Source of the DNA: Brachynemurus nebulosus | Lineage: Eukaryota; Arthropoda; Insecta; Neuroptera; Myrmeleontidae | DNA length: 64,000 bases | Direction: 5' to 3' | Assembly: GCA_035578155.1 (NCBI GenBank) | Contig: JAPWDM010000014.1 | Span: 10,891,501-10,955,500, forward strand | Part shown: positions 12,667 through 27,290 of the stretch, in pieces | How positions within the stretch are numbered: the first letter of the stretch is position 1 | Layout: every line of letters starts with the position of its first letter | Program-made: the position numbers and the translations under genes | Notes under the pieces: model-generated | Seen by the model: only the letters and a program-made list of their open reading frames with translations | The model's database searches: none | Told to the model about the DNA's origin: nothing

Positions 12667-13728
12667 TGTTAAAATTTTTGGGTAGTATAAAAATTATGGA
12701 TCCATATTTAAATGCGCGTTCAACTGGTTCAAGTGTATATAATTTGATTTGATTTTTGAGTTCTATACGGAGCTAATTGTATCTTTATCGGAAATATAAA
12801 TATTATGTGTAAATATTTCTAGGTGTTTACGCACCTTTCCATTACCTTTAATTATTTATAATATAAGCGCGCCCTGGCGTTGTTAATTAGATTTACTAAA
12901 AAACAAAAAATTTGTTTACCACAAGTTATGGCAGTTAAAAATAATATATAGTTGTTTTGAATAGAAAGGTTTCTAACTTTCTATGCCGTTTTAATAGAAT
13001 CTTTAAGTAATTTTTCCCGCAATTATTGTTGTGCTAATAATTTTCGAACTTTTTCCAAGTTAATTGAAATACCTTTGTGCCAGTTTTAACGAATTTGTCA
13101 ATAAAATATTTATTAAGACACCTGAACGACAGAAGTACTGGAAAGAAGGTTCCAGAAAGAAGGTAAACTCCTTTGAACCCAATCCTGACCTAAATTCTGG
13201 AATAATTCCACCATACTCACATCACAAAATCGGGTATGTGTATATTTTAATTTCGTATTAATTACAGTCTGCTATTTATTTATTTATTTATTTTACGAAA
13301 GGGAATAAATTGTCATAACACTAGGTAAATGATTATAAAATAAAGAGGAATAATTTAATGGCATACTTCTACATTATATTATTTTATAATTTTCATCTAA
13401 TATACATATTTAAACATAATTATATTTAAATGTAGTTACTGTACGTAAATTTCTTCTTCATTTTTTTCAAATTTTAATCGAAAACTATTGTAAAGTTACG
13501 TGTCTGTACAATACTTGTTGTGATATGGGACCAGTTTCCTGGTAATGATAAACAATTTTTCTGTCAAACACAAAAAACCCTCTTTGGCTCTAACATACAT
13601 GAAGATACAATTAGCTCCGTATAGAACTCAAAAATCAAATCAAATTATATACACTTGAACCACTTGAAGGTGCATTTAAAAATGGATCAATAATTTTTAT
13701 ACTACCCAAATTTTCTAACCATTTAACA
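12667..13728. mobile_element. Foldback-type inverted repeat element
   Basis: Arms at 12667-12790 and 13600-13728 are reverse complements over about 120 bp, for example TTCAAGTGTATATAATTTGA with its reverse, and CTCCGTATAGAACTC. About 810 bp lie between. A precise target duplication could not be fixed, so the superfamily is unknown. The open frame at 13064-13261 inside it is not a recognisable protein. Confidence 0.65.
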
Positions 13729-14614
13729 CCTCTTATGTAAAGATTTCCCAAAAATTTTTCTCGATATGTTTGATTATGTATACTTTATTTACAGTACTAA
13801 TAATACTACTATGTACAGACTGATGCGACGATACAGGTATAGATTCACAGATTGGTTCTGACTGTTCAAAGTCCAATTCTATTTGCTGAGTATCCTTTTT
13901 TATTGCATTAGTATAATACCAATACAACATAGTGTAACAAAGATAGGACACATGCTTGATGGACCAAAATTAATCTGTTGTAGTATACATGTCTTCCGTT
14001 AACGTTGTATGAAGGTTTACGTCGTAAGTAACGAAGTCGTTCCTCCTCGTTATAGTATATTCGTTGTGTTCTTGGCAGTTCTTTAAAAATTCAAAATAAA
14101 TTGAACAATTTTTAACTACACGGTACCTGCCGTTATATTCTAGCAAATAAATAATAATCAAATTTTTTGGTTAATGAGTTTTGTCACTTCAAAAATTTTT
14201 ATTTCCAACATGTGACCTTTTCCAAAACAATAATCCATTACATTATCTACAAATTTCGTTTCCCTTTTTAAATTTATTTTTATATATGCATTTTATGTTT
14301 GTTGATTATACAATAGCAACTTAGGCACCCAATATTCAAAATTTTAATTAGATTACTATTGTTAAACAATATTTTAAATATATATTAACTATACTTACAT
14401 ACTTTTTGTTATCTACGTATTAAAATTATATAAATATTCAAAATGCTTAATTACCAAGTGGAAAAATTAACATGTTTTTAAACAGTTCAAAAATATTTCC
14501 ACTTACAAAATTGTAAATAGTTTTAAAATGAGAAAATAATTAATTTTATACCAATAGAAATTTTTATTTACCAAATTACAGTGATAAGAATGCCCATTAT
14601 GAAATGGTGGATAC
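13729..14614. other. Unassigned A+T-rich sequence
   Basis: No supported gene; open frames on the minus strand at 13733-14161 show no known domain. Confidence 0.45.
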
Positions 14615-14618
14615 TTAA

Positions 14619-15290
14619 GGGGAGATTCGCTAAAAAAAAAGAAATTTTTTCCTTCCTAATTATGTTTCTTAAGTTGTTAGGAACACTCCCAAAATTTTAT
14701 TTAAAAAAATGAAAAATCAAAAACTTATAGACATTTTAGTGCACGCACTTTATTATAATTCAATTTAAAAAAAAAAAGGAAGTACGTTTTTTGACATGGT
14801 TCCTCGTGTATCTCAAAAAGTATTTGAGATATCGATATAAATCAAAGTGCATATTATTCCTCGATACCGTCATTTTGGTAGAAACTAGGATTTTTTGGTT
14901 TCCTAATATATATTTTCAAAATGTTGGCTGTTTCTTGTCGAGAAAAGCGGTGATTTTTGAAAATTTATTATCAAAAGACGATTTCTCGCTGGTTTTTTAT
15001 CTTTTTCTTAGATCCTAGTTAGTATATGTATATTTCTAGAAAATTCTTGATTTTTTTATTTTGGTTCACTGGGGATTTCAGAACGCGAGGAACCATCAAG
15101 GTGGAAAAATCTCGCAGTGTCAACTTCAAAGCCATTTATACATAATTCATTTTTGGATTTAAAAAAATAATTTATAATCTCAAAACATGTAGAAACAATG
15201 ATGTATATTTAGTTTTTTAATAAAATATTAATTTGTATAAAAAAAATAATAAAAAGGTCGATTTTTGATGTTTTTTTGCCGAATCTCCCC
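14619..15290. mobile_element. TTAA-flanked (piggyBac-type) MITE
   Basis: The ends are TTAA|GGGGAGATTCG and CGAATCTCCCC|TTAA, an 11-bp perfect inverted terminus with the TTAA site at both sides. The 672-bp body has no transposase. Confidence 0.8.
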
Positions 15291-15294
15291 TTAA

Positions 15295-18200
15295 AAAAAT
15301 GCCAAAAAATCTACCAAAATGTTCCAATTAAATCAAATCTATATCTGTTAATCTAGTTTGTCACCAAATTCTGTAATCATTGTTGTCAAAGTCGGATCTG
15401 TAACCGAAGCTGAATGATCATTTATCACTGTAAATTGATTTCACAAAAAAATATTTTTAAAAAATATTAATTTCCAAATTTTTAACAAAAACCATAATAT
15501 TTTTTTCGGTATGTGTTTTGGAAACGTATCTTTTTATCAGCAAAAAGATCATCGTCAATCGTAAATCAATAATTTCTTGCCAGTTTACCACAAAAATTAC
15601 ATTTTTTTTTTTTTTTGGAAAAAAAAATTTCTTTTGAAAACAAATTAATAATAATAAAACTGTCATCGAACGGTTCTTCTGTTTTACCAAAAAAAAAAGA
15701 AGTATTATAATTTTTCAAGTATTTTGTTGTCTATATGCTGTTTCATTATCTTATCTTGACCAAAAAAACAGTAAAAATGGATAGATAAATCAGTTAACTT
15801 ATCTTTTTTGGATGTCTTTTGTTAAAATATTGAAAATTATGTAATATTCGGTAGCTGCTTGAGTATTTAAATGGTAACATCAAAATAGAATTTCGTAGAA
15901 CCAATTGAAAATTGTTTCTATGTTTACGAATTTGAGCATGAAAGTAACTTATCTTTGTATTTCTATGGTCTACTCTTTCCAAGCACGATAAAAACAATTT
16001 TTGTCTACATTTAAAAAATTTTGAGATAATGAAAAATATTCTAGACATTTATATCCATTTAGAATCCAATATTTCAAAAAAGATTAAATCCTACCATAGT
16101 GGATATCAGATATGTAAGAAATGCTAAGGAATATTTTAAATAGACCTAAGTAATAATAAAGTTGTAGTAATTTTCGATTCCACGTTCAACGGTTTTTCAG
16201 GTTTCGTGCACATTTTTTAAGTGTGAAAACTTGTTCCCCTTTTTCCTTATGTGAAACCATTCCTTAAAAAATTCAATGTCATACTATACCTATTTACCTA
16301 CTATGACGTCATTTAAAAATAAAGCAAATTTTATGTCTGTTTGAAGTCGTCATAGCACTTTAGTTAACTTCAAGTATACTAGTCTTTTAGTTTGCTGCGA
16401 AATTTAAAAAATTTTTCAGTATTTATAAGGAAAGTAAGAGTTTTTGAAAAAAACACACAAATGTTAAAATTCTATCAGGTCACATCATTTATGAAAAGAA
16501 TTTCCCTTAAAATAATAGAAACCTTTTCATACAAGTTTCAACAACTTGGATAAACAAAATTTGGAAAAAATTAAAAAATAATTTCGATTTTTTCAAAATG
16601 ATAAAAATTTTGATAACTTAAAAACCACTGGGTAAAATGTTATTTGTTCTAAGACTCCATTTATAGAACTATTTTGGGGCTGGTTTTATGTCTTAAATTC
16701 TAGTAGGTTTGAAAATCTACGCCAACAAAGATACACTAACATCCAGAAAATTTCAAACACAATTTTTGGTTTGATGGGTTCCTTAGACTTTAAAACATCA
16801 AGATCCGGTGACAATTGGTTTGATTACCATTTTCAGATTTCTCTTTTTATATCCATAGCTTTGCTATAGTCTACATACGTATAAAAATAAAACTAATTGC
16901 TAAAAATTTTTTTAAAATTAACTCGGACACCTTTTTTATTCGTTTCACAGATGGGATACTGATACTGATTTTATTAACCTTAAAATGATTTTTTCTGTTT
17001 CCACTGTATCTGCCAATATTAATACCTAATAATCAAGTATCGGATTTCTTTCGGATCAGACAGTTTCGTCTTTAGCATATGCAGGTATACATATTGCACT
17101 CAATGTGACTAAAAATTCAAAATATTTTCATAAAAACAACGTACACAAGTTACATACACACACATACATATGTGTATCAAAATATTATTTATACATTATA
17201 TGTATTTTATGTAAACTACCTTTTTTTTCTTTTATTTATTACTTGCACAATTGAAAAGTGCCACTGTAATTTTAATTGACTATCAAAAGTATTTTTGTTT
17301 ATATTATGTATATGATTTATGTGACATGTCATTTAAATTAAATAAATTCATCTTTTTTTATTGTTTTCAATTTTGAGAGATAGAAGTATAGTTGTTTGTT
17401 AAAAATTTGTTTTTCAATAATAAAAAATCTTAATAAATACGTACGTCTTAGCTATTATAGTGGACCGTCTAAATATTCGACTTTTCAATATATTTTACAA
17501 AAACTTTTTCCGATTTTTTGAATTTTCTTACTTTTGTCAAATAAAAGATGCTGTTAGTATTCTAAATAGTGAAAAATGTAATTTTTGACCAATTATATTC
17601 ATTCAAATGTACATAATTTAATTGCAAAATTTTATTGAAATAAGTACAGTCCTGACCTGTCCGAAGAAACCCGGTACCTACTAATAATTGCTTCAATGTT
17701 TTAATATTTCACATCATGAAATATTATAAAATTTAAGAAAATAATAACAAGGTAATATTGAGACTGATTCTAAATCAGTAACTTTACTACCCAAGCCCAA
17801 AACACATTAACAGTACCCGATTCCCACGTAAATTAATTAAACCACACGAAACTAAACAAAACATAACAAAATTTCTGTCGTAAAAACATATTTTATCCCC
17901 AAAAAACTCATTCGTTTTAATTAGAAAATATTAAAAACATTCTCCGGCTCTCTTTAGTCTCTTTCCAATAAAACATATAAAAATATTAAAACAACAAAAA
18001 TGACTTTTTCGTTAGGAAATAACGAAGAATGATAATCATGTTTTATAGTATACTATATACGACCACGACTCCACAAGACAAACAAGACAGACAGGGGCGG
18101 TTCCTGTACACCGGGGGGTCAAATGTATCCCCACAGCGTCCTAACTGCTAACCTGGCGCCACTGTAAATAAAAACAAATAATTTCATACCTGTCATTAAC

Positions 18201-19281
18201 TTTTTTTTTCGGATATTTTAAATATTGTATTAGTAATATTTAAATGAACGGACACGTTCAACGCAATGCGATAGACAAGGATATCAATAACATTCGGCGA
18301 TTATTAGTTATATTAGATGTAGTAGTAGGTACGGAAATTCACCCAAATATAATTGAAACACATTTGTAACGTTTAAGAATGAAATTTATTAGAGGTGAGA
18401 TGCAGCGGCGGGAGTGGATGATTCAGAATGAGATAGATGATTTAAATCATTGTTTATTGTTATTCTTATTTTGGATTTTTAATTAATTATTCTTTTTTTT
18501 TTTTTTTGAATGGTAGTCTTTATGTGTAAGTGTAGGAGTGGCGTTACTGAATGAGAATTACAAAAACATTTTTTTTTTTTGTTTAATGGAATTAATTAAC
18601 TCTATGCGTGCCGGACTATCGGATGAACTAAAAGACAAGCGTATGAATGTTAAAAAAGGAGAGGCAATTGTTTACATACAGATTTCCTTTAATATTTTTA
18701 GTTTTGAAATTTTCTTATTCGGATTCCCTTCTCTCATATTGATCATATAGCAAAAATAAACATTAAAATTTTTTTTTAAATACATATTTATTATAAAGTC
18801 AGTATTAAACTAGCAGTTTAAAATTTTAATTTTCTTGAAAAATTAAGTAGAATAATTATTAACACGTTAGTTGTCGTGTATGCTGTAAAGCGTAAAGTGA
18901 AACTTGACCAATTGCCACACAACGCTGTACCGCGTCAATAATTCCATATAAAATGTATTAACTAGTTGTTAAAATAATGTACGAACTGTACATTTCGTTA
19001 TCATAAGTTTGATCCTCAACATGTTAATCAGATTTTAGTTATCAACTATCATGTATATTACAATTTGATGATACCATCACAAATTTTTAAATTTCAGTTT
19101 TTGTTATTGTGTATATACCTACCATAAAGTAATTCATTTATAAATTTAAATAATTAATAAATTGTTATCATATAATACTGACTTTATTAAAGCAGGTAAG
19201 GTTTTGTTTTTTTATTCGTACTATCCTATTTATTTATATTGTTTATAGTATACATTTATACAATCATAAATTCCTAATCAG
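15295..19281. other. Long unassigned A+T-rich stretch
   Basis: Four kilobases with no supported gene. A short GC-rich patch at 18085-18170 (contains ACCGGGGGGTC and CTGGCGCCACTG) resembles dispersed insect repeat debris but could not be assigned. No element termini were found. Confidence 0.4.
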
Positions 19282-19285
19282 TATA

Positions 19286-19763
19286 GGGTTGACCGGGGTA
19301 GCAGAAGCTTGCAATAAATTTATTTCTACAATTTTTGTTATTTTTATTTAACCTTGATTTTTTGTACAAATTTGAGCTATGGGTAACTTGCAAACAAAGA
19401 GCAATTGTGAACGCTAAAGTATGATAAAAAATTTTCAAAGTGGGGTAAATGTGAAGAATTTGAGTTGGGCTTTATTCTTATGTACCTCAACTTCTCTTGT
19501 AATGCATTCTAAATAATTTTTCTGATGGCATTCACTTTTATCCGAAAATTCATAAGATTTGCAAAACCGTGCCGGGGAAATGTAAATGGCTTATAAAATT
19601 TTTGTTTTTCATACGAATTTGCTCAAAATTTGTGTGGTGCATCCTGAATAATATAGAATTAAAAATAAATCAACCATAATGTGATATATAAAATAAAAAA
19701 TACTTAAAATAACGCTTTTATCTCAATTTATAAAAATCCATTCACAATTACCCCGGTCAACCC
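19286..19763. mobile_element. TA-flanked MITE, GGGTTGACCGGGGTA family
   Basis: Perfect 15-bp termini, GGGTTGACCGGGGTA, are flanked by TA on both sides, which suggests Tc1/mariner. The internal sequence from about 19308 recurs at the window end from 63789, where the left terminus is missing. Confidence 0.85.
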
Positions 19764-20680
19764 TAATCAAAATCATATATTACAATTAGTCGACAGCACA
19801 GAATTTTGTCAACAGCATTCTAATGCGATCCCTTGTATGTGTGTATGTGTATATTTTTATTATAGCTGATTGTGAGTGTTGATGTTTCTGTGGTTGATGA
19901 GATGGTCGAACCGTGTGAAAATTTTTTGCTAACAATAATAAACAAGCTTCCTCATATCATAGTACACTATAAATTCAATTATGTTAACACATTCAAGAAA
20001 AATTATTAGATCAACTTTTATATTTTTCTGTAAATATCTAAATGTTAATTTATTCACAGTATTATTTTTTTTATTATTATTTCATTTTAAAGCAAGTTGG
20101 GCAACTAGAGAAATATCAATTTACCTTTAATTTAACGTTTATTGGGGAAAAATTTCTAATAGGAAAATAACCCTAGCGTGGATTTTTAGTGTACTTGTAA
20201 TTTGTTTTTGTTATAAAACTGAGGAACAATATTTTTCAATCTAAACCATTCAAGTGCAGCTCAAATAAAAATGTCAAAATGATTAATGAATGAATATAGT
20301 CTTGTCTTTTTTTGTAAGATATATTTCCCTCTTTATTTCCTTTGGCATGTTAACATGCCAATGGCACTGAATCGGTTAATAAATTCTAATTAAAAATAAA
20401 GTAATTATGTTGTCTTTTTAATTTGTTTATGGTTGACTAATTCGCAAACTTTGTCACTTGTATGTAGCCAAGTGTGATTATGGGACTTTTTTGACATAGG
20501 TATTAATAAAGTAGTTGAGACGCGTGTCAATCAGTTAGTAACAAAATGGCTATTTATGCAACAAGTACATAATGAAGCTCTTTATGGACGAGCTGTGTTT
20601 ATGGCTGAGCGAGCTTGCGAGCGAGGCCAATAAAAAAGGCGAGTGCATAAAGTCAAATTATGTACAAGTTGCATACAAGG

Positions 20681-21188
20681 CTTTATGTACGACTGTTAAA
20701 ATTCCTAGTTATCGATAAAAATCGAATTTATAAACCTAGCGTCTACACTTTAAATAAAAAAATTATTCTATAATATAGTTGGCATAGAAAAAATTTATTA
20801 TACGTTAAAGCATGCTTTGGTTGTGATTATCTGTCATCTGATGTTAATATAATACTGCGACATTTTTAGAAGATTTCTCAATAAAAATTACTAATATTTA
20901 AAGACGAGAGGAAGAAATTGCCTGGAATAAATATTAATAGTAGTTCAGATTGTGTAATTAATATTAATTATATAAATATTTGTAAATATGTTATACAAAA
21001 TAATACTTAAAGTTAGTGTGTTTTTTGTTTATTGTAAAATTGAAAATAAAATTTATCAAGTAGACTATAATTCTTTATGGCACTTGTGCTTTTTGCTTTT
21101 CATTATGTAACTAGTGCCAAAAAGTACTACTTTTCATATCTCTCAGCAATGCAATAAAATAGGCTTTTATGATTCAGTCGTACATAAA
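20681..21188. repeat. Region bounded by a 14-bp inverted repeat TTTATGTACGACTG
   Basis: TTTATGTACGACTG at 20681 and its reverse at 21175 enclose about 500 bp of A+T-rich DNA. Words like CAAGTACATAATGAA at 20560 and the reverse-oriented TTCATTATGTAACTAGTGCC at 21099 suggest a decayed transposon, but no target duplication was found. Confidence 0.35.
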
Positions 21189-21189
21189 A

Positions 21190-22688
21190 AAAGTTTTGGT
21201 ACTGTGACATAATAGCTGAGAGAATTAATTTTTAAATACATAATTTAAGGCTCTGGCTATACTTTAAGGGCAACATCACTTTGAAAACAATTTCCCCCCC
21301 TTTTTTTTTGTTGGCCTAAATGACTGCATTGACATCTCTAAAATGGTATCTAAAAAAAAATTATGAGTGCCCAAATATTTTAAGAATCGTTTTGAAGCCA
21401 CTTTCTGGAACAACTTCGATTGGTTGAAAACGTTCAAAAATACAGAACGTTAAAATTTTTAAATTGCAGGTCAGTTATATTTTCATAAATAAATCACAGA
21501 TGGCAATGATAGATAAAATTATACAAAACTATAAACAGAAATTTACATACGTTTTTTTCGAAACTACATTTTCCTAAACGATAGGCAAGATAACTCCAAT
21601 AATTTTCATTCGATCAACTTGAAATTTTAGCTGTAGCTTCTTAGATAAATTATTCAGGGCGGTACATAAGAGTTTTGAATTTTGTTAGCAATTAAATTTT
21701 TTGTAAACAAATTAAAATTGATTTCTTTGTAATGTAAAATTAATGTAAGTGAAGGAATTTTTTTTTATTTTCTGGCTATTGTTTGAAAGTTGTTGTGCTA
21801 CTCACCATGAACCTTTTTTAAAAAAAAAGCGTCCGTAGCCGATGTACGCCTACACCATCTTTATGACTTTTAAATTCGAAAAAAAATTTTCTGTATCCCA
21901 GATCACGAATAATACACTTAAAAAAGTTCATTATTTGTTACAGAGAAAAAAAATCTTCAATAAAACCATTAGTATTTCAAAGTGATATAATGACTTAAAA
22001 AATTTAAAATTAAGCAGAAACAGATCTTGAATACTCATTATTCTTATTAGTTTTCTGAATAAGAGAGGTTAAAGGTTATTTTTCATATACGTGTTAGTGC
22101 GTCTGCTAGTGATAGTTAACTTTTAAACGACTTGATAGATTGAAGTAATATTCACACAACATATTTGTTTTGTCGAATAATTAAATCTAAAAATAAATTT
22201 TAAAAATTCTGGAAGTGCCACCTACCGAAAAGGGTAGGTATAGGCCAGAAAGGGTTTGCCGGAACAACTAGTAATTTTTATAGAAAATTTATTACTTTAA
22301 CACTATAGAAGAGTTAGCTTTCAAAAAATATTCAAATTTATTGTTTCAATGTAGACAAACTTTATTTTAAAGTTGAATGATATTGATTCCCTTCAAAGTT
22401 CCTTATCTTTCAATATAATTTTTGTTAAGTTGTTCATTATTGAAATAATAATGATCGTTTTTAATTTTAAGTTGCCATTTTTCTCTCAGTGTTCCTTATA
22501 TAGTACATAATCAAACTTTTTCTCACATACGTGTTTCTTGTAGTGTGTTCATGTGTTGCGATCTCTCTTTTACAGAACATGCGTAATGCCAATGTATGAA
22601 AGTACACACTGTACACACGCTACCCACACTAAAGTTGGACAAATTTGTGCCTATTTTTTTGTACATTTAGTACGGTTATACCGTATCT

Positions 22689-22690
<2 letters not shown>
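21190..22690. other. Unassigned A+T-rich sequence
   Basis: TTAAGGCTCTGGC at 21244 looks like a TTAA-element end without a visible partner. No gene is supported. Confidence 0.4.

Positions 22691-22692
<2 letters not shown>

Positions 22693-22757
<65 letters not shown>
22693..22757. repeat. (TA)n microsatellite
   Basis: An uninterrupted AT dinucleotide tract of about 65 bp. Confidence 0.98.
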
Positions 22758-22760
<3 letters not shown>

Positions 22761-23614
22761 CATCATTGTTAAAATCAATATCCAATCAACCTCAAATTTT
22801 CACATCGTCTCAAATATTTTTGGTGGTCATCCAAAAACGATAACTTACATCCTTCGTATATTAATATGCTACACTGTTACTAGAGTATAATAATATTATA
22901 CCTATACATACTATGTATATCAATTTTGTCTTTCAGAAAAAAAAAATTGGGACGGTCCGGTACCTGCCTCATTTCATATTTTGACTTGTGGCCTGTCATA
23001 AAATATATAGTTATTATTATATTGTATTGTTTTTAGTGAACAGGATTGCACTATTTAATTTATTTGTGTATAGATAGGTCCGATAGGTGTACATATTATG
23101 GTATCGTCTTTATATTTTTTTGGCGTATTTTTTGACATATTGTTCCATAAGTCAAACGTACAAAAATCGTTAGATAAATCGATTTTGGGTTTTTCGATAC
23201 TTGAACCTGTTATTAATAAATTTTAATATTTATTTACATCTCTCTACTGTCAAGTAATTTATCATTTTTTTATTGAGCGAATGTCAACAAGTTTATTTAT
23301 ATTGCGAAAAAAATATTGTAATTGATTGTGTTTGAGTACACCTAGGTGTAGAGTGGCCACACTCTTATACTGTTGGATCATTATTTATGCAAAAATAATT
23401 TGTTGATCTTTGATCCATGGTCAGTAACATTGATTTTTGTAAACAAAATTATACTAATAAAAACTTGTGAATTATTTTTTACTCCCTTTTTAGTACAGGT
23501 AAGCCTCGATTTTGAGTCATTGAGATAATTTTGAGTTTGTTAAACTATATTTTGGTTGGTACGTCACAAGATTTGACATATTTTTCTGAAAATTGATTCG
23601 TTATATCTACAAGC
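22758..23614. other. Unassigned A+T-rich sequence
   Basis: Nothing recognised. Confidence 0.45.
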
Positions 23615-23617
23615 TAA

Positions 23618-24151
23618 AGCCGGTTCTACACGATGCTACGAACGTTCCTTCCAACGTTCGATCGAACGTTTGAGGCAATTAAATTCAATAGTTGGTGCGA
23701 CGAATGTATCTGCTACACGGTGAATCGAATGTTTGATCCAATACGAATGATGATGTGTTGGTACAAACGTTTATTCAGTGGACGAGGCTGTTATCTGTCT
23801 GATGTTGTCTCTCTTGTATAATGTGTTGGTACAAACGTTTATTCAGTGGACGAGGATGTCATCTGTCTTATGTGATCTCTAATGTTATACACTGATGTTG
23901 TCTCTCTTCACATGAACGAGTCGTGCAGCTGCTGAGTCGAACCAACCAACGCAACCAACATTGACCTTCAAACGTTCGAAGCATCCCTTTGACTCGGTGC
24001 AAGAATACCGACATCGAGCGGGACATGGTCAAATGCGAATGTTTGACGCTCGACATTGGACACTCGTAGGTTCGGACAACGGCCACACGATGCGATGAAC
24101 CATCGAACGTCCAATGTTGGAAGGTGTTCGTAGCATCGTGTAGAACCGGCT
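23618..24151. mobile_element. TAA-flanked (PIF/Harbinger-type) MITE with internal tandem repeat
   Basis: The termini are AGCCGGTTCTACACGATG and its reverse, both followed outward by TAA, the 3-bp TWA duplication typical of PIF/Harbinger. Complementarity extends through GCTACGAACG and CGTTCGAT words. Inside, two direct copies of about 70 bp (from about 23752 and 23821) share TGTGTTGGTACAAACG. It is GC-richer than its surroundings. Open frames on both strands here are by-products. Confidence 0.85.
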
Positions 24152-24154
24152 TAA

Positions 24155-25881
24155 GCAAATTTATTTGATGTTAAACTCTTTAAATGATTAAGACGAGTTA
24201 ACTCGTCCTGCAATATGGCGGCTCAAATTGCTGTAATATGTATATATACACTGGTACAGGTGCCGTCATCTGTGACAGGTTCCGAAATGTTCAATTTTAT
24301 CAACATAGTTTAATATAATTTATATTTCGTAAATTCCTAGGGTTCACTCTTTTAATGTTGGGATCTTTTATTTTTTTTTATTTATTTTTTTTTTTTGTAA
24401 CCTTAATTATTGTACTTATCGCTGGCAATAATAAGTCCGGCATTTTGAGACAAAAAATTTTTCCATATGGTTTGTTTAAAAGGGTTAAATGCGGCTTCAT
24501 TACGTTAAAAATCTTTGCAGAATAAAAGATATCGAACATCGGAACATCAAACTTTCGAGGTATATATTTTTTTTAAATTCCGGGAAATAAGTAAATTTTT
24601 GATTATAAGTATTATTATATGCAAATGCATAATTATTATAATATGTGGCTAGGTATATCATCGCAAAGAAATTCACAAATAATGCAGTAGGTAATATATT
24701 TAAAGTTTTCTAGAATAATTTGCTGAACTTATTTAGAAGGAACCATATTAATATTAATAGATTTGAGCGTTACTTTATGGTATTCCATATTTGTAAATAA
24801 TAAACAAATATTTTACTTCGCAAAAATGCCACTTTTATTTTGAAACTGTGACAATATTGTTTCGAACCGTCAGTTTATTTTCAAACAAAAAATTTCCACA
24901 TTATTAAAATAAATACAAAAAAAGGAACCATATTATTTTGACCTTAATCGAAAAAAATTCTAGTGATTCTCAAACATCAATGTGTGATTGATTACATTAC
25001 ACCTTTTAGTTAACTAGAAATAGCATAAAAATAAGTATAAAAAAAATCAAAAGTATTTTTTTGTTTTTGGAAATTCATCAGACAGAACAAAGACACAAAG
25101 AAGGTGTTGGTCAAACATTTTTTTCATGTTGTCGGAAAAAAATGTTAATTATTATTGATATATGTGATGTAAATCTAAAATAATAAATTTATTTTCTTAG
25201 AAATTTTGCCACAAAAAGTTTATACATTCATAAAACACGTTTATAATATTCTAAAGATTTATTTACATTATTCAAAAATACTACTGAATGCAATAATTAT
25301 TATAGTATAACTACCTACGTGTTCTTTATTATTATAAGAAGCAGAGATGCGCAAGATTAAAATAGAAAATGCGCAAGATGACTTGCGAGGTAAAAAGAAA
25401 ACCTCTCAACAGCTAGTTTAATCAAGTTCTGCCAGCTTACTTGCACATGCGAAGCCCTGTTGCGAGGCCCCAAAAGGCGCGAGTTGAAATGGTTTTTGAA
25501 TATACCTACTTCTCATTTGGTTATGATTATTGTAACAAACATATTCCGAGCGCTCTCACCATCACATTTTTATCTTTAAAACAAGAATAGTTAAATAATT
25601 TAATCACTAAAACTTCCATTCGCATCTCTTTTCCCTATTGGTTTGGTGTGCATACACGGTGCTCAATAACCATAGAGAATTAGAGATAGATATAGAGAAA
25701 CAAGTTAAAAAAAAAGTTTGAAAAATTAATTGTCGCGTAAAAAAGAGATAGTAGTAGCTATTTAAATTTTTTTTCTCTTTATCTAATAAATAACAAAATA
25801 TATTTAAAAGAGCTGCGATTTTGGGTTAGGGATAAAAAGAGATAACACTTATATACCATTTTTTGGTGTAGTATTATATTA
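24155..25881. other. Unassigned A+T-rich sequence
   Basis: No supported gene. A slightly GC-richer patch at 25340-25490 contains GCGCAAGATGACTTGCG, a local palindrome. Confidence 0.4.
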
Positions 25882-25885
25882 TTAA

Positions 25886-26769
25886 GAGGGACCGCTTGAA
25901 AAAAAGGTGATTCTTGGGAATTTTTTTAAAGAAAACTACTGTATGGAATGTTTTAATATTTTAAGGATATACCTATTCGTTGATATATAATCATGATAAA
26001 ATTTTTGGACTAAAAAATTGGAAATTCAGTGAGTTATTCGCGATTTCCCAAGGCTCAAAAAAAAAGTTCCCCCACTGCTACAGTGATAGCGACCTTCACA
26101 GAGCGTGAAATCAAAAACAAAAACAAAAAGCCCATTAAACTAGAAGGTATTGCCCATGCCATGAACCTCAATCAAAAAAAAAGTTGAAATTTAAGAGAAT
26201 GGCGGAGTTTTTTAAAAAAAAGTTTCAAATTTTGTACGAAAATTTGATGATTTTTGGTCTGCAAAAATTACATTTTTTATTCGATCGGAAAACTGGAGGT
26301 TCATGGCACGAAGAAACATATATAAAAGAAGCTTCAATAAGAATCAAATCGATCGGATGATTTGTCTTCGAGTTATAACTGCAGCAAATTTGAAAAATGT
26401 AGTTTTTCTTTACTTTACCTTTTAGTTTTAATATACCTGAGAATTTTTACTAAAATTATTTACGATGTACTCACTATAACGGTCATAGTAAAAAATGATG
26501 AGTCGTTTAAATGTGCCAGGATCTAGCTTCTTCACAACATGTGACTAGCAGCCACATCCAGAAACTCCCGAACTATCAACCTTCATACATTTCTCAATAC
26601 CTCAAAGTTAACAATGAAAATCAGAATCCGCTCTTCGGATGGCTATAACTCAAAAACTATTTGAGATATGCACTTGAAATTGTAGTATGTTATTTTTAAA
26701 GGTATAGACTATCGAAATGTGTAAAAAAAATTTTCCAGTTTTTTCAAAATGTCACACTAGTGGTCCCCC
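25886..26769. mobile_element. TTAA-flanked (piggyBac-type) MITE
   Basis: The left end is TTAA|GAGGGACCGCT; the reverse of the right end is TTAA|GGGGGACCACT. TTAA sites flank both. The 884-bp body has no transposase. Confidence 0.7.
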
Positions 26770-27107
26770 TTAATTATAATAAAATGATTAGATACTATAA
26801 ATTATTGTAACATATTGTAATTATTGGGAGGTAGTTTAATCATTCATCTATTACATGGAATTAGTAACCCAATAAAGATTATATAAAGAGTATGTTGAGG
26901 GTAAGAAATAAAGAAATATGTAGTTTTAATTTCATTTTTATTTTATGTTAAATCGACTACCTATATTTTTATCAAATTATCACGGTCAATAACATTTCCC
27001 AAGTTGTAAATCAGGGAGGCAGGTCTACTAATAATTAATAATCTGTGTTTTAAACCAGATGGTACCAAGCGGGACACTGAAACATTTCTTAATAGCACAC
27101 CTGTAAG

Positions 27108-27290
27108 GCCGTGGAGAGAAATGACTCCCCAAAATAATAGGTGATGAGCAAAAAAAAAAAGAAAAAACAAAAAAGCTTGTTTTACTTTTTTCCAGGTTCC
27201 TTCCGAACGCTATGGGTCCCCTTTTCCAGCCCGGGCCACGGGGCTACAACCCCGGCTACCCCACCCTCTCATCGGGCCTGCACGCCTGTA
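27108..27290. repeat. Dispersed repeat with GGGGCTACAACCCCGGC box
   Basis: It begins GGCCGTGGAGAGAAATGACT, contains GATGAGCAAAAAA and ends in a GC-rich block with CACGGGGCTACAACCCCGGC. The same order occurs at 52282 and 58185. It has no coding potential. The strand sense of the family is unknown. Confidence 0.6.
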